Counted from the stretch's first letter, positions 50,535 to 60,317 are shown. The stretch is DNA of 64,000 nucleotides from Halalkalibacillus halophilus DSM 18494 (GCF_000423105.1 NZ_KE383978.1:62001-126000); one strand, 5' to 3'. Translations and numbers: made by a program. The notes: generated by a model from the sequence alone, not told the origin.

Positions 50535-51662
50535 TTACGAAGATTGAGAATTGGATTTCTTATTATTTTTCTTCCTCTCAATCATTCCTCTTATCATCAA
50601 CCCAACCCAAACAATTACAGGAAGAATCAACCCGTGAGTAAGGGCGTACGGGAACCACGTTTCACTTACAAAGGTTTCAAAATAGGCAACGTCTGGGTAG
50701 GCGATAATAGACAAGACGATCATGCCCATCCCAAGTGGTAAAAGCAAGGGGCGGTGGTCATCCATAGTAAGAAATTGTGCTACTCCAATGCTCACTGAGT
50801 AATAAATAATCGCTAATTTAAAGAAGATAGTCAACATCCAAATAATTCCTATAACAACTTCTAAACCTTCTAAGAAGTCTGCGATATTGATTCTTTGGGC
50901 GACTTGATAGCTAGGGGACGCATTAAGAGCGGTAAGATCACTTCCTAGCACTAATATGCAGAAAAGCGTAATCATAGTTAAAATTATTCCACCGACGAGT
51001 ACTCCAATGATCCATGCTCTTTGTTTTGTTTTCGGATCTTTCACATAAGGGGTGATCATTAGAAATATAACTAATTCTAAGAAAGGGGTACCAATTACTA
51101 CAGTGGAAGCACTAAAAACAGGTGTGAACCCGTCTCCAAGATATGGTTGAAGGTTTTCGATGTTCACTTCAGACAATAATGCAAATATAAAAAGTAGCAA
51201 GAAAAGGACAACCCATGGCATGAACATTTCTGCGGACCTTCCTAATACTTCTAGCCCTAAAAAGGCTCCCCAGATTACCACCAATAAAAATAGAATGTGT
51301 GTATATTGAAGAGGGGTTTGAGGGATGATTTCGGTGGTCATGAAATCACCAATATTTCTTAGTACCAACGCCCCTAATATAAATAGAAAAGATAAGTAAA
51401 AGACTAAAAGAAACCTGCCCACCCAATTTCCAAACGCATAAATTGTTGCTTGAACAAACGTTTTATTTTGCATTTGTTTAGCTACTTGATTATAAAAAAG
51501 GGTAAGGAGCAGTCCTGCTAAAACGGAAATCGAGATAGAAATCCATGCGTCCTGCTTTGCTTGTATAGCCAAGGGTGAAGGAACAATTAAAATGGAGCTA
51601 CCGACAGTAAATAAAATAACTAAGAACATAAATTGGCGAGGACTTATTGACTGGTTATCCAT
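50535..51662 (-). CDS. Spore germinant receptor permease, GerAB (GerB subunit) type
   Basis: 375 residues, ten predicted membrane helices of the APC/spore-permease family: SPRQFMFLVILFTVGSSILIV, TALNASPSYQVAQRINIADFLEGLEV and the C-terminal FETFVSETWFPYALTHGLILPVIV. The GerB subunit forms the ligand-recognising part of GerA-type receptors in the inner membrane of the spore. Last gene of a four-gene minus-strand operon. Confidence 0.9.
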   Translation of the reverse strand: MDNQSISPRQFMFLVILFTVGSSILIVPSPLAIQAKQDAWISISISVLAGLLLTLFYNQVAKQMQNKTFVQATIYAFGNWVGRFLLVFYLSFLFILGALVLRNIGDFMTTEIIPQTPLQYTHILFLLVVIWGAFLGLEVLGRSAEMFMPWVVLFLLLFIFALLSEVNIENLQPYLGDGFTPVFSASTVVIGTPFLELVIFLMITPYVKDPKTKQRAWIIGVLVGGIILTMITLFCILVLGSDLTALNASPSYQVAQRINIADFLEGLEVVIGIIWMLTIFFKLAIIYYSVSIGVAQFLTMDDHRPLLLPLGMGMIVLSIIAYPDVAYFETFVSETWFPYALTHGLILPVIVWVGLMIRGMIERKKNNKKSNSQSS

Positions 51663-51682
51663 CTTTCCTTCACTCCCTTTTG

Positions 51683-51901
51683 CTAACCTAAGATTAGCTT
51701 ATAAAAATCTTCTATATAATCAAGCGGATTAGGCAACGACACATCCAGTGTTTGTAATACACTGATTGAGGTGAAAAATAGTAAAATAATACTAAAGCTC
51801 CATATGTCTTTTCTCTTTCCATTTTTATTTAGAAATGGGTATTGCAAAGCAAAGATTGCAATAGCTATAAAAATAACCGCAAAAGCGTACCACATATTCA
51901 T
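51683..51901 (-). CDS. Small GerD-like accessory membrane protein of the germinant receptor operon
   Basis: 72 residues, two hydrophobic helices (WYAFAVIFIAIAIFALQYPF and WSFSIILLFFTSISVLQTL) with an ordinary hydrophilic end. It sits between the gerC- and gerB-type genes with gaps of a few bases. Small two-helix D subunits with this position are known in several ger operons, where they modulate receptor activity. Confidence 0.7.
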   Translation of the reverse strand: MNMWYAFAVIFIAIAIFALQYPFLNKNGKRKDIWSFSIILLFFTSISVLQTLDVSLPNPLDYIEDFYKLILG

Positions 51902-51906
51902 TCACC

Positions 51907-53106
51907 TTAACTTTCCTTAGTAATCGGCTGTGTGGCACTGCCTTTTCTACGGAGTTCCACTTTGACTTGTATCTCTACCACTAATTCTTTGAATTGTTCA
52001 TCCCAATTATTTTCAACAGTTTTCCAGTACTTTGGATTTTTTCTATGAATTAAATCACCAAAGCCGAATATATCAGTCTCAAATTCATTTTGATTAATTG
52101 CTATGGATTCTTCTATGAGCCTCGTGATCTCCTCCTCCGTTTGCTGGTTTAATTGTTGAATGACATCTGCTTGGCTTAAGTCTACTGGGCAATCGATCTC
52201 CGCAATATTTCCTTCGAGATTTAATTCAATCGAGATAGATGGTTCGTCATTCTCAAACGTTACACCCATATTGTTATCTCCTCTTAAAATCTCGATTCCC
52301 GCCGTTCCCTCAGAACAAGGGTGAGTCACTACAGAACTGTTAATATCGCCTTGAGTATAGTTATAACCCAGGCTTTCATCTTCATTCATCCAACCAACTA
52401 ACTGATCACCTTTCAACACCCCAAGATGATCTATAGTTATCTTAGTTGGAGCATCAATATTTTCTACATTCGATATGTTGGTACCAGATTCTGCTGGACC
52501 CTCCATAAGCAACCCAGTAATAACTGGATTTTGCCCCTTGTTTCGGATTTGAGTGATCAGTTCGTCAATGGTTATTCCGTGCGAGGAACCGTGGTTTTCT
52601 TCTACTGCTTCAATGGAGTGCATCAGTTTATTCGCAGGAATTTTCTCGTAGGGTGTAAGAATACTTAATAGTGTTTCTACATCTGTTTCTTTAGAAATGG
52701 TTACATAAAAGCCAGTTCGAAATTCATGGTCGCGATAAAATAAATCTAGCGGTTGCATAATCCCTTCTTCAGCTAAGTCTTTTCCAATCACAACAAGTCT
52801 CAATTGTGATAAATACATCTTACGTGGAGATTTGTGTGTCATTTTTCTAAATGCTTCTAATAGTGTTTTTCCAGTAGTCGAATAAGTAGAAGCTGGTGGG
52901 CGTGTGGTTGGTGCTTCCGTTGCGATTTCGGAAGGATTAATCACTTGTGTGACTAAGAGATATTCATCATCCTCTGTTTTATCTATTCCTGCTGCCACTA
53001 CGATTCCAAGTTCATCTAATTCATCGCTGTCCCAGCAACCTGAAAGAAGGGCGCCGCATAATAATACTGTTATTAGGAAATAACCACGTTTGATAACCAC
53101 ATTCAT
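51907..53106 (-). CDS. Ger(x)C-family germinant receptor lipoprotein (GerAC type)
   Basis: 399 residues. Signal peptide with lipobox ALLSGCWD; the start WDSDELDELGIVVAAGIDKT is the Ger(x)C motif, followed by the LRLVVIGKDLAEEGI region. Lipid-anchored subunit of the GerA-type receptor, exposed on the outer leaflet of the spore inner membrane. It overlaps the end of the gerA-type gene at its start. Confidence 0.9.
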   Translation of the reverse strand: MNVVIKRGYFLITVLLCGALLSGCWDSDELDELGIVVAAGIDKTEDDEYLLVTQVINPSEIATEAPTTRPPASTYSTTGKTLLEAFRKMTHKSPRKMYLSQLRLVVIGKDLAEEGIMQPLDLFYRDHEFRTGFYVTISKETDVETLLSILTPYEKIPANKLMHSIEAVEENHGSSHGITIDELITQIRNKGQNPVITGLLMEGPAESGTNISNVENIDAPTKITIDHLGVLKGDQLVGWMNEDESLGYNYTQGDINSSVVTHPCSEGTAGIEILRGDNNMGVTFENDEPSISIELNLEGNIAEIDCPVDLSQADVIQQLNQQTEEEITRLIEESIAINQNEFETDIFGFGDLIHRKNPKYWKTVENNWDEQFKELVVEIQVKVELRRKGSATQPITKES

Positions 53107-54620
53107 CAGTTCTCCTTTGAGGTAGAATCCACTCGCTGTTGGTCCTTTTTTGTCATAGAGCTGGGACGTGATAGAAGACCCCAGTGTGGAAATCGAACGA
53201 GCACATCCTTTTGATCCTTTGGCATAAAAGGAGCAAATGGGGCCATATATGATTTCCCAAATGATTTTAAACTACATAAATGAAGGACCATCGCAATCAT
53301 GCCAAGAATAATTCCATATAAACCAAAGGTAGCTGCTAGGAGCATTAATGGAAACCTTAGTATGCGTACGGAAATAGCCAAATTATAAGCCGGAAATACA
53401 AAACTACAAATGGCTGTAATAGATACGACAATTACCATAGCAGGAGAGACTAGGCCTGCTTGAACCGCAGCTTGTCCCAAAACCAAGGCACCTACAATTG
53501 AAACGGCAGAACCTACTGGTTTCGGAAGACGCACCCCGGCTTCACGCAGTACCTCGAAGGTCAACTCCATCATTAATGCTTCTGCTAATGCTGGGAAAGG
53601 GACCCCTTCTCTCTGGGCAGCTAAACTGATTAATAAAGGAGGAGGGATCATCTCTTGGTGAAAGGTTGTAAATGCTATATAAATAGAAGGCATAAATAAG
53701 GCGACAAAAAAACAGAACAAGCGTAAAATTCGTACGAAAGTGCCAATATCTGCTCGTTGGTAATAATCTTCACTAGATTGCATGAAATTGACGAATAACG
53801 CGGGAACTAATAGGACGTTTGGTGTGCCATCTGTAATAATGGCTACTCTACCTTCTAATATCCCACCTGCAATTGCATCCGGCTTTTCAGAATTATAAAC
53901 GGTAGGAAAAGGGGAGTATTGAGCGTCTTGAATAAATTCCTCTAAATATCCACTTTCTAAAATTCCATCAATATCTATTTGATCTAAGCGCCTGTTTACT
54001 TCATCAATTACTTCCGATTCGGCCGTCCCTTCTAAGTAGACGACTGTCACATCAGTTTTTGTTTTTGTCCCAATCTTTTTAGGCTCCATCCGAAGATTAG
54101 AATCTTTAATTTTTCTTCGAATTAAGGCTGTATTAGTTCTCATCGTTTCTGTAAATGATTCTTTAGGTCCCCTTATTACACTTTCAGAAGTGGTCTCCTG
54201 AACGCCCCTATCTCTCCAGCCTTTGGTGCTTGCTGCGATTGCTTTAGATTGCTGTTCCAGGAGCAAGATCGTTTCACCAGAAATTAACCTTTCGAAAAGC
54301 TCGTTGTAACAATCTATTTCTTCTGCTTCTCCAATAGGCAAGGCACTTTCTTTAATGGATTCAAAAAGGTTGTGATTAGGCTTTTCAGTTGGCATCTCTA
54401 GCATCAAAGCTTCGAGAATGAAATTTTGAACAGAATTATTATCTACCAGCCCATCCATATAAATGATAGCTGCTGGAGTTTGATGGATCATCACTCGTCG
54501 GATTACAAGGTCAGAACTGTTCCCCATGGAAGTTTTTATTACTTCTAAGTTATCTTCTAAGTTTGGAGTGAGCGCGTTAGAAGCGGTTTGTGATTTTCGG
54601 TTCTTAGATTTTCGCTTCAA
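53106..54620 (-). CDS. Germinant receptor subunit A (GerAA type)
   Basis: 504 residues. A large soluble N-terminal part (about 250 residues) is followed by four to six helices: FVRILRLFCFFVALFMPSIYIAFTTFH, PFPALAEALMMELTFEVLREAGVRLPKPVGSA and LVLGQAAVQAGLVSPAMVIVVSITAI. FTETMRTNTALIRRKI and DGTPNVLLVPALF are diagnostic. Opens at TTG, with GGTGGGAG upstream. The operon order A, C, D-like, B matches a GerA-type receptor, with only the small D gene interposed. Transcription in the forespore is expected but no sigma-G site was pinned down. Confidence 0.92.
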   Translation of the reverse strand: MKRKSKNRKSQTASNALTPNLEDNLEVIKTSMGNSSDLVIRRVMIHQTPAAIIYMDGLVDNNSVQNFILEALMLEMPTEKPNHNLFESIKESALPIGEAEEIDCYNELFERLISGETILLLEQQSKAIAASTKGWRDRGVQETTSESVIRGPKESFTETMRTNTALIRRKIKDSNLRMEPKKIGTKTKTDVTVVYLEGTAESEVIDEVNRRLDQIDIDGILESGYLEEFIQDAQYSPFPTVYNSEKPDAIAGGILEGRVAIITDGTPNVLLVPALFVNFMQSSEDYYQRADIGTFVRILRLFCFFVALFMPSIYIAFTTFHQEMIPPPLLISLAAQREGVPFPALAEALMMELTFEVLREAGVRLPKPVGSAVSIVGALVLGQAAVQAGLVSPAMVIVVSITAICSFVFPAYNLAISVRILRFPLMLLAATFGLYGIILGMIAMVLHLCSLKSFGKSYMAPFAPFMPKDQKDVLVRFPHWGLLSRPSSMTKKDQQRVDSTSKEN

Positions 54621-54815
54621 TGAACTCCCACCTTTACATGCTTGTTTTTGGTTATTTTGCTCTAAAAAGAAGAAATTATAACTGTTGTCTGATAAAGTTC
54701 GAATAATTACCGTGATTGATTTATAATTAATTTAATATTCAAACGGATAAATACATAAAGTTTCAGAGTTTCCAAAAACCATTTAATGCGCTGCCGGTGA
54801 TCAAGGGGAGAAATT

Positions 54816-55742
54816 ATGTTCAGTCAAGGTGTATCTACTATAAAAACAGGCTGGTTACTACTTCGTGCTATAGCTGTTATCTCTTCTAGTATCGCCACCA
54901 TTGTCTCGACGATGTTGCCTTTATATCTTTATTTCACTGTTCCAAACAGTCAATTGATGATGACTTTTACACTTTTAGTCGTTGGTGCTTTTATTATTCA
55001 TGGTGTACTAACACATTTACTAAATGACTATATTGATGATCAGTCAGGTACAGATGCACATAGTCCCGGGATTTTGTCAGGCGGGAGTAGAGTTATTCAA
55101 ACTGGATTGATCACATCTTCGACAATGTGGATGCTTGGGAAAGGGTTAATTGTATTATTAGTTATAACGACAATTGCTTTTGTAATATTTGAATTTTATA
55201 TTTTAGCTATCTTGCTGATTGTTGGTATGTGGGGAGCGATTTCTTATTCTCTACCTCCATTAAGGTTGAGCTACCGCCCGTTTGTTGGGGAATGGGTTTC
55301 TACTTTTCCTTCTGTTCTGTTTTTAGGGCTCGCTGGTGCTTGGCTTACTTTGGGTACAACACCTGAATGGGCGGTTCAGAATGCTACGATTAACGCCCTC
55401 TTTTGTATTGCTTGGGTGATGGTTCACCATATCCCTGATCGTGAGGCTGACGAACAGGCACAGCCAGTTAAGGAAACAAGTGTTGTTTGGGCCGCCAATA
55501 AATTTGGTGTTGGATTTAGCCGTTTACCAGCTATTTTATATTTTGCCATGACAGGTTTATGTGCCTTTTGGTTAGGCATGGATCGAATGTGGGCGGCAGT
55601 AGGTGTATTGGTGATTGTAACTATTATTATCCGATTGATTGTTAAAATGGATGTAAATGACCATCAACAAGTCTCTAATTATGAGAAAATCATGCTTATT
55701 TTAGCTATGATTAATGCCGTTTGGATAGGGATTTTTATATAA
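54816..55742 (+). CDS. UbiA-family prenyltransferase
   Basis: 308 residues, about eight helices. The first Asp-rich motif is NDYIDDQSGTD (NDxxDxxxD) and the second HHIPDREADEQAQ (DxxxD), the Mg-diphosphate-binding sites of intramembrane prenyltransferases. It attaches a polyprenyl group to an aromatic acceptor, as for menaquinone or heme side chains; the acceptor is not determined, and no menaquinone genes are adjacent. AAGGGGAG is five bases before the ATG. The next gene follows after 20 bases. Confidence 0.85.
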   Translation: MFSQGVSTIKTGWLLLRAIAVISSSIATIVSTMLPLYLYFTVPNSQLMMTFTLLVVGAFIIHGVLTHLLNDYIDDQSGTDAHSPGILSGGSRVIQTGLITSSTMWMLGKGLIVLLVITTIAFVIFEFYILAILLIVGMWGAISYSLPPLRLSYRPFVGEWVSTFPSVLFLGLAGAWLTLGTTPEWAVQNATINALFCIAWVMVHHIPDREADEQAQPVKETSVVWAANKFGVGFSRLPAILYFAMTGLCAFWLGMDRMWAAVGVLVIVTIIIRLIVKMDVNDHQQVSNYEKIMLILAMINAVWIGIFI

Positions 55743-55762
55743 AATAGATATGGGGGATAACG

Positions 55763-56488
55763 GTGTCTACTGGAATGATTATATTTGTAATTGTCATGGG
55801 TTGGACTTTACTAATTATGGGTGGAATCACTTATTTATTATATAAACAGAAAGACTATAGTTTAATATCAGGTTTTTCAAATCGGCCGGAAGAAGAACAG
55901 GAATATTTAATCGAAAACGGTTATATGGAAGCCATTAAAAGGATGATGCTACATAGTACATTAATTCTAGCACTTCTTCTCGTTTTAGGGGTCTTATCCG
56001 TACCCTATGCCCTCGAAGTAGGATTTGCCGTGTTTATTTGTTATATATTAGGATACACCGTTCAACTTCAAAAATATGAGGTGCCCCATAAACGGAAAAG
56101 AGGTTACTGGATTACTGGTTCGATTGCCCTCCTGGTGGTTGGAGGAATTACCGCTTTAACGGTTTATGCATTTATACCGAATCAGGTGACAATTACAGAA
56201 GGACATTTAGAGATCTCTGGCATGTATGGTGGCGAATGGACTCAGGAAGAAATTCAGGAAGTGACCTTATTGGAAGAGATGCCACCTGTGAATGTGCGAG
56301 TAAATGGCTTTGCGATGACGAATTTAAGTAAAGGTAAATTCCGCGTCGAAGGGTATGGTACTGCTTTATTGTTCTTAAGGGGTGATGCTCGTCCGGTACT
56401 ATACGTGTCAACGGAAGACGAGGAGATATTTATGAATGGTGAGGATGAGGGGCAAGTTCGAGGTTGGTATGAGGAATTGAGTAGATGA
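55763..56488 (+). CDS. Membrane protein with DUF3784- and PH-like domains
   Basis: 241 residues. A DUF3784-like N-terminal part (WTLLIMGGITYLLYKQKDYSL, FSNRPEEEQ, then helices near 55-100) and two more helices give about four membrane passes. After them VTITEGHLEISGMYGGEWTQ, IQEVTLLEEMP and NGFAMTNLSKGKFRVEGYGTAL form a bacterial PH-like beta domain. Function unknown. Probably cotranscribed with the UbiA-family gene. Confidence 0.65.
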   Translation: MSTGMIIFVIVMGWTLLIMGGITYLLYKQKDYSLISGFSNRPEEEQEYLIENGYMEAIKRMMLHSTLILALLLVLGVLSVPYALEVGFAVFICYILGYTVQLQKYEVPHKRKRGYWITGSIALLVVGGITALTVYAFIPNQVTITEGHLEISGMYGGEWTQEEIQEVTLLEEMPPVNVRVNGFAMTNLSKGKFRVEGYGTALLFLRGDARPVLYVSTEDEEIFMNGEDEGQVRGWYEELSR

Positions 56489-56532
56489 AAATACCATGAT
56501 AGCCTTACGTTTCTTAAAAAAGAGGTGATTTT

Positions 56533-57516
56533 ATGAGTCATAAACTAAAAGTTGGAGAACTGAAAGAACATTACCTAGTAGATGAGGATATATGGAGAGT
56601 TTTCTCTATTATCCTCTCTAATAAATCAGCGAAATCTTCTACATATAAATATGCCCTGGTGAAATCACTTATAGAGAATTTATATTCTGTAAATGACAAG
56701 CTGGAATTAAGCTATGACCAATTATCATATAGTTTTACTAAAGTGTATTGGAACTTAGTCATTCATCATCACCTAGATAAACAAAATAGAGGTAGTAAAA
56801 ATGCTAGAGCAGTTACGGTAATCAAAGAATTTAAAGAGAAGCATGATATACCTAACGAATTCAGCTTTGATAAGATAAATCATTCGTTACAATTAAAACT
56901 AGTATCTAAAATGAAATCTGTTATGAAGGAAAATGTGTTCGGTGCATTATACGGGGATACCAAAGCTACTTTTTACGAATTTAATCATTATAAAGAGTAT
57001 TTTAGATTTCAACCCAGTGTCCACCGTTTTATGTTAAATTACCAGCTTTTATTAGTGAATTTAACTAATTATCACATGGCTAAAATGATCGAAGAGTTGA
57101 ATGAAGTTCCGAGTATTAATTATTTATTAGATAAAGTTGAAAGTATCGCAAAACGTAGCTCCCTGAAACCTTATGAAAAAATATTATTAAATTATTTCGA
57201 AGCGAATTGTTTTTATTGTAGTAAGTCTTTGTCGAATTCAGAGAATGTAACGCATGTCGATCATTTCATTCCGTGGTCTTTTGTGCAATCAGACCAAATT
57301 TGGAATCTGGTATTATCCTGTAATAGGTGCAATACTTCAAAGAATGATAAGTTACCAGACAGAAGTTATCTGGACATCATCATTGATAGAAACAAACAGT
57401 TAGTGAATCAGCCTCCATTAGAAATCGATTCCATGGAGAATTACAAAGATAATAAAATTATATTACTTTATGATTATTCTATTAAAAACGGTTTTGATAA
57501 AATCTGGACGCCTTAG
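56533..57516 (+). CDS. HNH endonuclease-domain protein
   Basis: 327 residues, no signal peptide. The C-terminal HNH domain is complete: CFYC (226-229), HVDHFIPWS with H241, D243 and H244, Asn258 in WNLVLSC, and CNRC (263-266) with NTSKNDK, so a structural zinc and a catalytic His/Asn set are present. The N-terminal 215 residues are helical and not assigned. The gene is AT-rich compared with its neighbours and stands alone. Could act on DNA or RNA in defence or mobile-element biology. Confidence 0.8.
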   Translation: MSHKLKVGELKEHYLVDEDIWRVFSIILSNKSAKSSTYKYALVKSLIENLYSVNDKLELSYDQLSYSFTKVYWNLVIHHHLDKQNRGSKNARAVTVIKEFKEKHDIPNEFSFDKINHSLQLKLVSKMKSVMKENVFGALYGDTKATFYEFNHYKEYFRFQPSVHRFMLNYQLLLVNLTNYHMAKMIEELNEVPSINYLLDKVESIAKRSSLKPYEKILLNYFEANCFYCSKSLSNSENVTHVDHFIPWSFVQSDQIWNLVLSCNRCNTSKNDKLPDRSYLDIIIDRNKQLVNQPPLEIDSMENYKDNKIILLYDYSIKNGFDKIWTP

Positions 57517-57517
57517 T

Positions 57518-57841
57518 TCAATCTTCAACATCTTTTAAATAGACTTTATGCTCAAATCCACCGCGGGTTTGAGCTTTTTCAACTCTCGATTTCTCGATGT
57601 CTTCTAATGCGATTCCATTCATCTTCGCGATCATGTTCGCTACTTCAAACACATCGGCTAGTTCTTCTGTCTTTTCTTCTGGGTTTGATGCGTGGATTAA
57701 TTCTTCTACCTCTTCAATTAGTTTTAAATTTAATGCGCGTTTAAACTCTTTGTTCGTAAGTGTTTCCGTAGTACACTGTTTTCCGCTATTTCTAATCATT
57801 TGTGGAATATTATTTCTGACAAGTTTATTGTAAGTTGGCAT
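57518..57841 (-). CDS. MazG-like NTP pyrophosphatase (house-cleaning type)
   Basis: 107 residues. YNKLVRNNIPQMI at the start, then LKLIEEVEELI and EKTEELADVFEV: the EExxE plus ExxD pattern that binds Mg in MazG/phosphoribosyl-ATP pyrophosphohydrolase folds. It probably hydrolyses noncanonical NTPs. Stand-alone and convergent with the HNH gene. Confidence 0.85.
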   Translation of the reverse strand: MPTYNKLVRNNIPQMIRNSGKQCTTETLTNKEFKRALNLKLIEEVEELIHASNPEEKTEELADVFEVANMIAKMNGIALEDIEKSRVEKAQTRGGFEHKVYLKDVED

Positions 57842-57943
57842 AGAAACACCTCATCATATAGTATTTAATCTGGCTCATGCTTGATTATAACATCTATGCT
57901 ACAATATAATTACTAAAATAATCCATTTAATGAGGTGTTGTTT

Positions 57944-58612
57944 GTGGCAGTGGTAACCGTTGATTTCGATGGAACGTTGTATCAAGGGAATTCGTTTAAA
58001 GTAATGTTTAAAGTTGCGAAGCAGGAATATGGAATAAAGCAGTGGTCGATTGTAGGTTTTGGTGTGGTGAAGAGTGTCATTCTTGGAATTTTTAAAGGGA
58101 AGGAAGCTTTTAAGCATCAATTCTTTCGTTCTTTTGTCCGTTCGATGAAAGGAAAGTCGAAAGAAGAGCTTCAGGAATTTTTCACGGTACTTGCTCAAAA
58201 TGACTTGGAAAAGGTGAATGAACCACTAGTGAAGAAGGTGAAAGAACACCGAGCAAATGGTGATGATGTTGTTGTGTTATCAGGGGCGTTGATTCCATTT
58301 TTGCATGCGTTTGTTCGGGAAGTTGATTTAGAAGATGTAGATACCATTGGGACGCAATTAGAATATGATTCGAACAATATATGTACAGGCCGTATGAGTA
58401 AAATTGTTAATGGCGATGAAAAGGTAAACCAGATCACCCAATGGCTTAAGAGAAATAATAAAAAAAAAGATAGCGAAACGCTTTACGCCTATGCAGATAG
58501 TGATACAGATATGCCTTTACTTCATATGGTGGATCACCCTGTAGTAGTGAATCCTGATGAAGATATGAAAAAGGCAGCTAAGGATAATCACTGGCAGATT
58601 TTTCAAGGATAG
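57944..58612 (+). CDS. HAD-family phosphatase (IB type)
   Basis: About 222 residues. Motif I VTVDFDGTLYQGN (nucleophile and acid Asp), motif II VVLSGAL, and motif IV AYADSDTDMPLL with the metal-binding Asp. A cap region between motifs I and II is helical and basic. Cytosolic phosphatase of unknown substrate, serine-phosphate or nucleotide-like in family relatives. GTG start with GAGGTG six bases upstream. Confidence 0.87.
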   Translation: MAVVTVDFDGTLYQGNSFKVMFKVAKQEYGIKQWSIVGFGVVKSVILGIFKGKEAFKHQFFRSFVRSMKGKSKEELQEFFTVLAQNDLEKVNEPLVKKVKEHRANGDDVVVLSGALIPFLHAFVREVDLEDVDTIGTQLEYDSNNICTGRMSKIVNGDEKVNQITQWLKRNNKKKDSETLYAYADSDTDMPLLHMVDHPVVVNPDEDMKKAAKDNHWQIFQG

Positions 58613-58649
58613 GTTCGATTTAATTCGACAATATTTCCCGGGAAATAAA

Positions 58650-58686
58650 AATACGCAGCATAGTTGGTGCGACTATGCTGCGTTAA
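58650..58686 (-). terminator. Terminator for the OpuAC-like operon
   Basis: ACGCAGCATAGT pairs perfectly with ACTATGCTGCGT (seven-base loop); the minus strand then runs ATTTTTATTT. Confidence 0.85.
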
Positions 58687-58729
58687 TGTTTGGTGTGCTA
58701 CAGTTGTTACAAATTCTCTGTACTTAATT

Positions 58730-59638
58730 TTATTGATCTAACCACTCGTCAACTGTGTCGCGGTTTTCTTCAATCCACTCTGCAGCTGATTCTTCAAAAT
58801 CTACATCGTTGTGTTCATAGTCGTACATCATTTCTTCTAAATCATTCACGTCAATTTCCCACTCGGAAAGAATCTCATGGGCGCGTGTATATTCGTCATT
58901 TTCTTCGATTCCATCATAAGAAAGCACGTAGACATTATCGTGTTGAAAGTGCCCTTCTGTGTCTTCTAAAAATTTCAAATCATGTTCTGAAAACATGGAG
59001 TGTGGCCTCCAACCAGTGATCACTACAGGCTCTTCATTAGAGAGTTTTGTGTCTAGAACTCCAAGCATCGCAGCTTCACTGGAAGGGACAAGTTCAAATC
59101 CTTCTAGATCGTAATTTTCATCTTCCATCACGCTATGAGAAATTTCTACAATACCTGCGCCTTCTCCAATCGTAACAATTTCACCTTCGAATTCGTCTCC
59201 ACGGCCTTCTAGGTCACCAATTGTATCTGCATCTACATATTCAGGTACGACCCAACCTAAAGGAACATCTTCATAACTTGTTGCCACTTGTTGTAGTTGA
59301 TCTTCGTATTCATTCCATAATGCTTCTTCCGTGTATGGTAACCAAGCGTCCATGAAAAAGTGAATTTCTTCATTCGCCATACCTTCCCAAATGACTGGTT
59401 GATCAAGTAAAGTAATCTCTACATCATACCCGTCTTCTTCAAGGATTTGTTTTGCAATTTGAGTAGGCGCTTCGGTACTTGTCCAAGAAGTTTGTCCAAA
59501 GACAATCTCGCCACGTTCTTCTGTTTCTTGTGATTCTTCTGTGTCATTCTCTTGTGACTCTGTATCTTCTTCGCTCTCTCCACATGCTGCTAATATTAAG
59601 AAAGGTAATAAAATGACGCTAATCATAATTTTCTTCAT
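58730..59638 (-). CDS. Glycine-betaine/choline-type ABC substrate-binding lipoprotein (OpuAC)
   Basis: 302 residues. Signal peptide with lipobox LILAACGE, acidic linker, then an OpuAC-type binding domain: FGQTSWTSTEAPTQIAKQIL, LDQPVIWEGMANEEIHFFMD and ITGWRPHSMFSEHDLKFLED. Aromatic residues that box trimethylammonium ligands are present. Unusually no permease or ATPase gene is adjacent. It is the last gene of a small operon with a GbsR-like regulator and a cysteine hydrolase; it may serve a distant transporter or act as a sensor. Confidence 0.88.
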   Translation of the reverse strand: MKKIMISVILLPFLILAACGESEEDTESQENDTEESQETEERGEIVFGQTSWTSTEAPTQIAKQILEEDGYDVEITLLDQPVIWEGMANEEIHFFMDAWLPYTEEALWNEYEDQLQQVATSYEDVPLGWVVPEYVDADTIGDLEGRGDEFEGEIVTIGEGAGIVEISHSVMEDENYDLEGFELVPSSEAAMLGVLDTKLSNEEPVVITGWRPHSMFSEHDLKFLEDTEGHFQHDNVYVLSYDGIEENDEYTRAHEILSEWEIDVNDLEEMMYDYEHNDVDFEESAAEWIEENRDTVDEWLDQ

Positions 59639-59654
59639 GCAATAAAACCCCTTT

Positions 59655-60317
59655 TTATCTGTTTATAATCTCACTAAATTTTTCTTCCATCGTATCCTTG
59701 GTAAACTGCATCGTATCCGCTTGATCAGCTTCCCAAACAGAATATTTCTCTCCATTCATTTTTCGAATAAGGTTCTTACTATCATAAATTTTTAAGTTGT
59801 AGACCCAGTTCGCCATATTTAAAATCGCAGACTGGTGGGCACCTTCATTGCTAGCAGTACTCATATCATGGATTAAGTGGATATTGTAATCACGGAAGTA
59901 TGCATCATAAACAGAAGTCATCAGACATCCATCCGTCACAAACCCACCAATGTATACATCTTTCACGCCTAAACTGCGAAGGGTGAGGTCTAAGCTTGTT
60001 TCAAAAAAGGCACTCCAACGATATTTGTCGATAACAAGTTCGTCTGACTCTGGTTTAATTTCATCAAATATTTCAATCTCAGAAGACTGGTCATTATAAT
60101 ATTTTGGGGTGCCGTCTTCGTTCAATGGTTCCCCTACTGATAAATTAACTTGGTCTGTACGATTGATTTGTCTTGTATAAATAATAGGTATTTCTAATGC
60201 TCTAAATTTTTCTAGAACTTTGCCTGCATTGGCAATGGCTTGCTCTACATTTAATAGTCCGAAGTTTGATTCTTTTTGTAGATCAATCAGGACAAGAGCT
60301 GAAGTTGATTTTTTCAT
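59655..60317 (-). CDS. Isochorismatase-family cysteine hydrolase in a betaine-linked operon
   Basis: 220 residues. Catalytic triad: Asp in ALVLIDLQ, Lys in IDKYRWSAFFET and Cys in GGFVTDGCLMTS. The cis-peptide loop and beta-alpha-beta core match amidohydrolases such as N-carbamoylsarcosine amidohydrolase and nicotinamidase. Placed between a GbsR-like regulator gene and an OpuAC-like gene, it may cleave an amide or ester derived from a quaternary amine. That substrate is inference. AAAGGAGC precedes the ATG. Confidence 0.82.
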   Translation of the reverse strand: MKKSTSALVLIDLQKESNFGLLNVEQAIANAGKVLEKFRALEIPIIYTRQINRTDQVNLSVGEPLNEDGTPKYYNDQSSEIEIFDEIKPESDELVIDKYRWSAFFETSLDLTLRSLGVKDVYIGGFVTDGCLMTSVYDAYFRDYNIHLIHDMSTASNEGAHQSAILNMANWVYNLKIYDSKNLIRKMNGEKYSVWEADQADTMQFTKDTMEEKFSEIINR

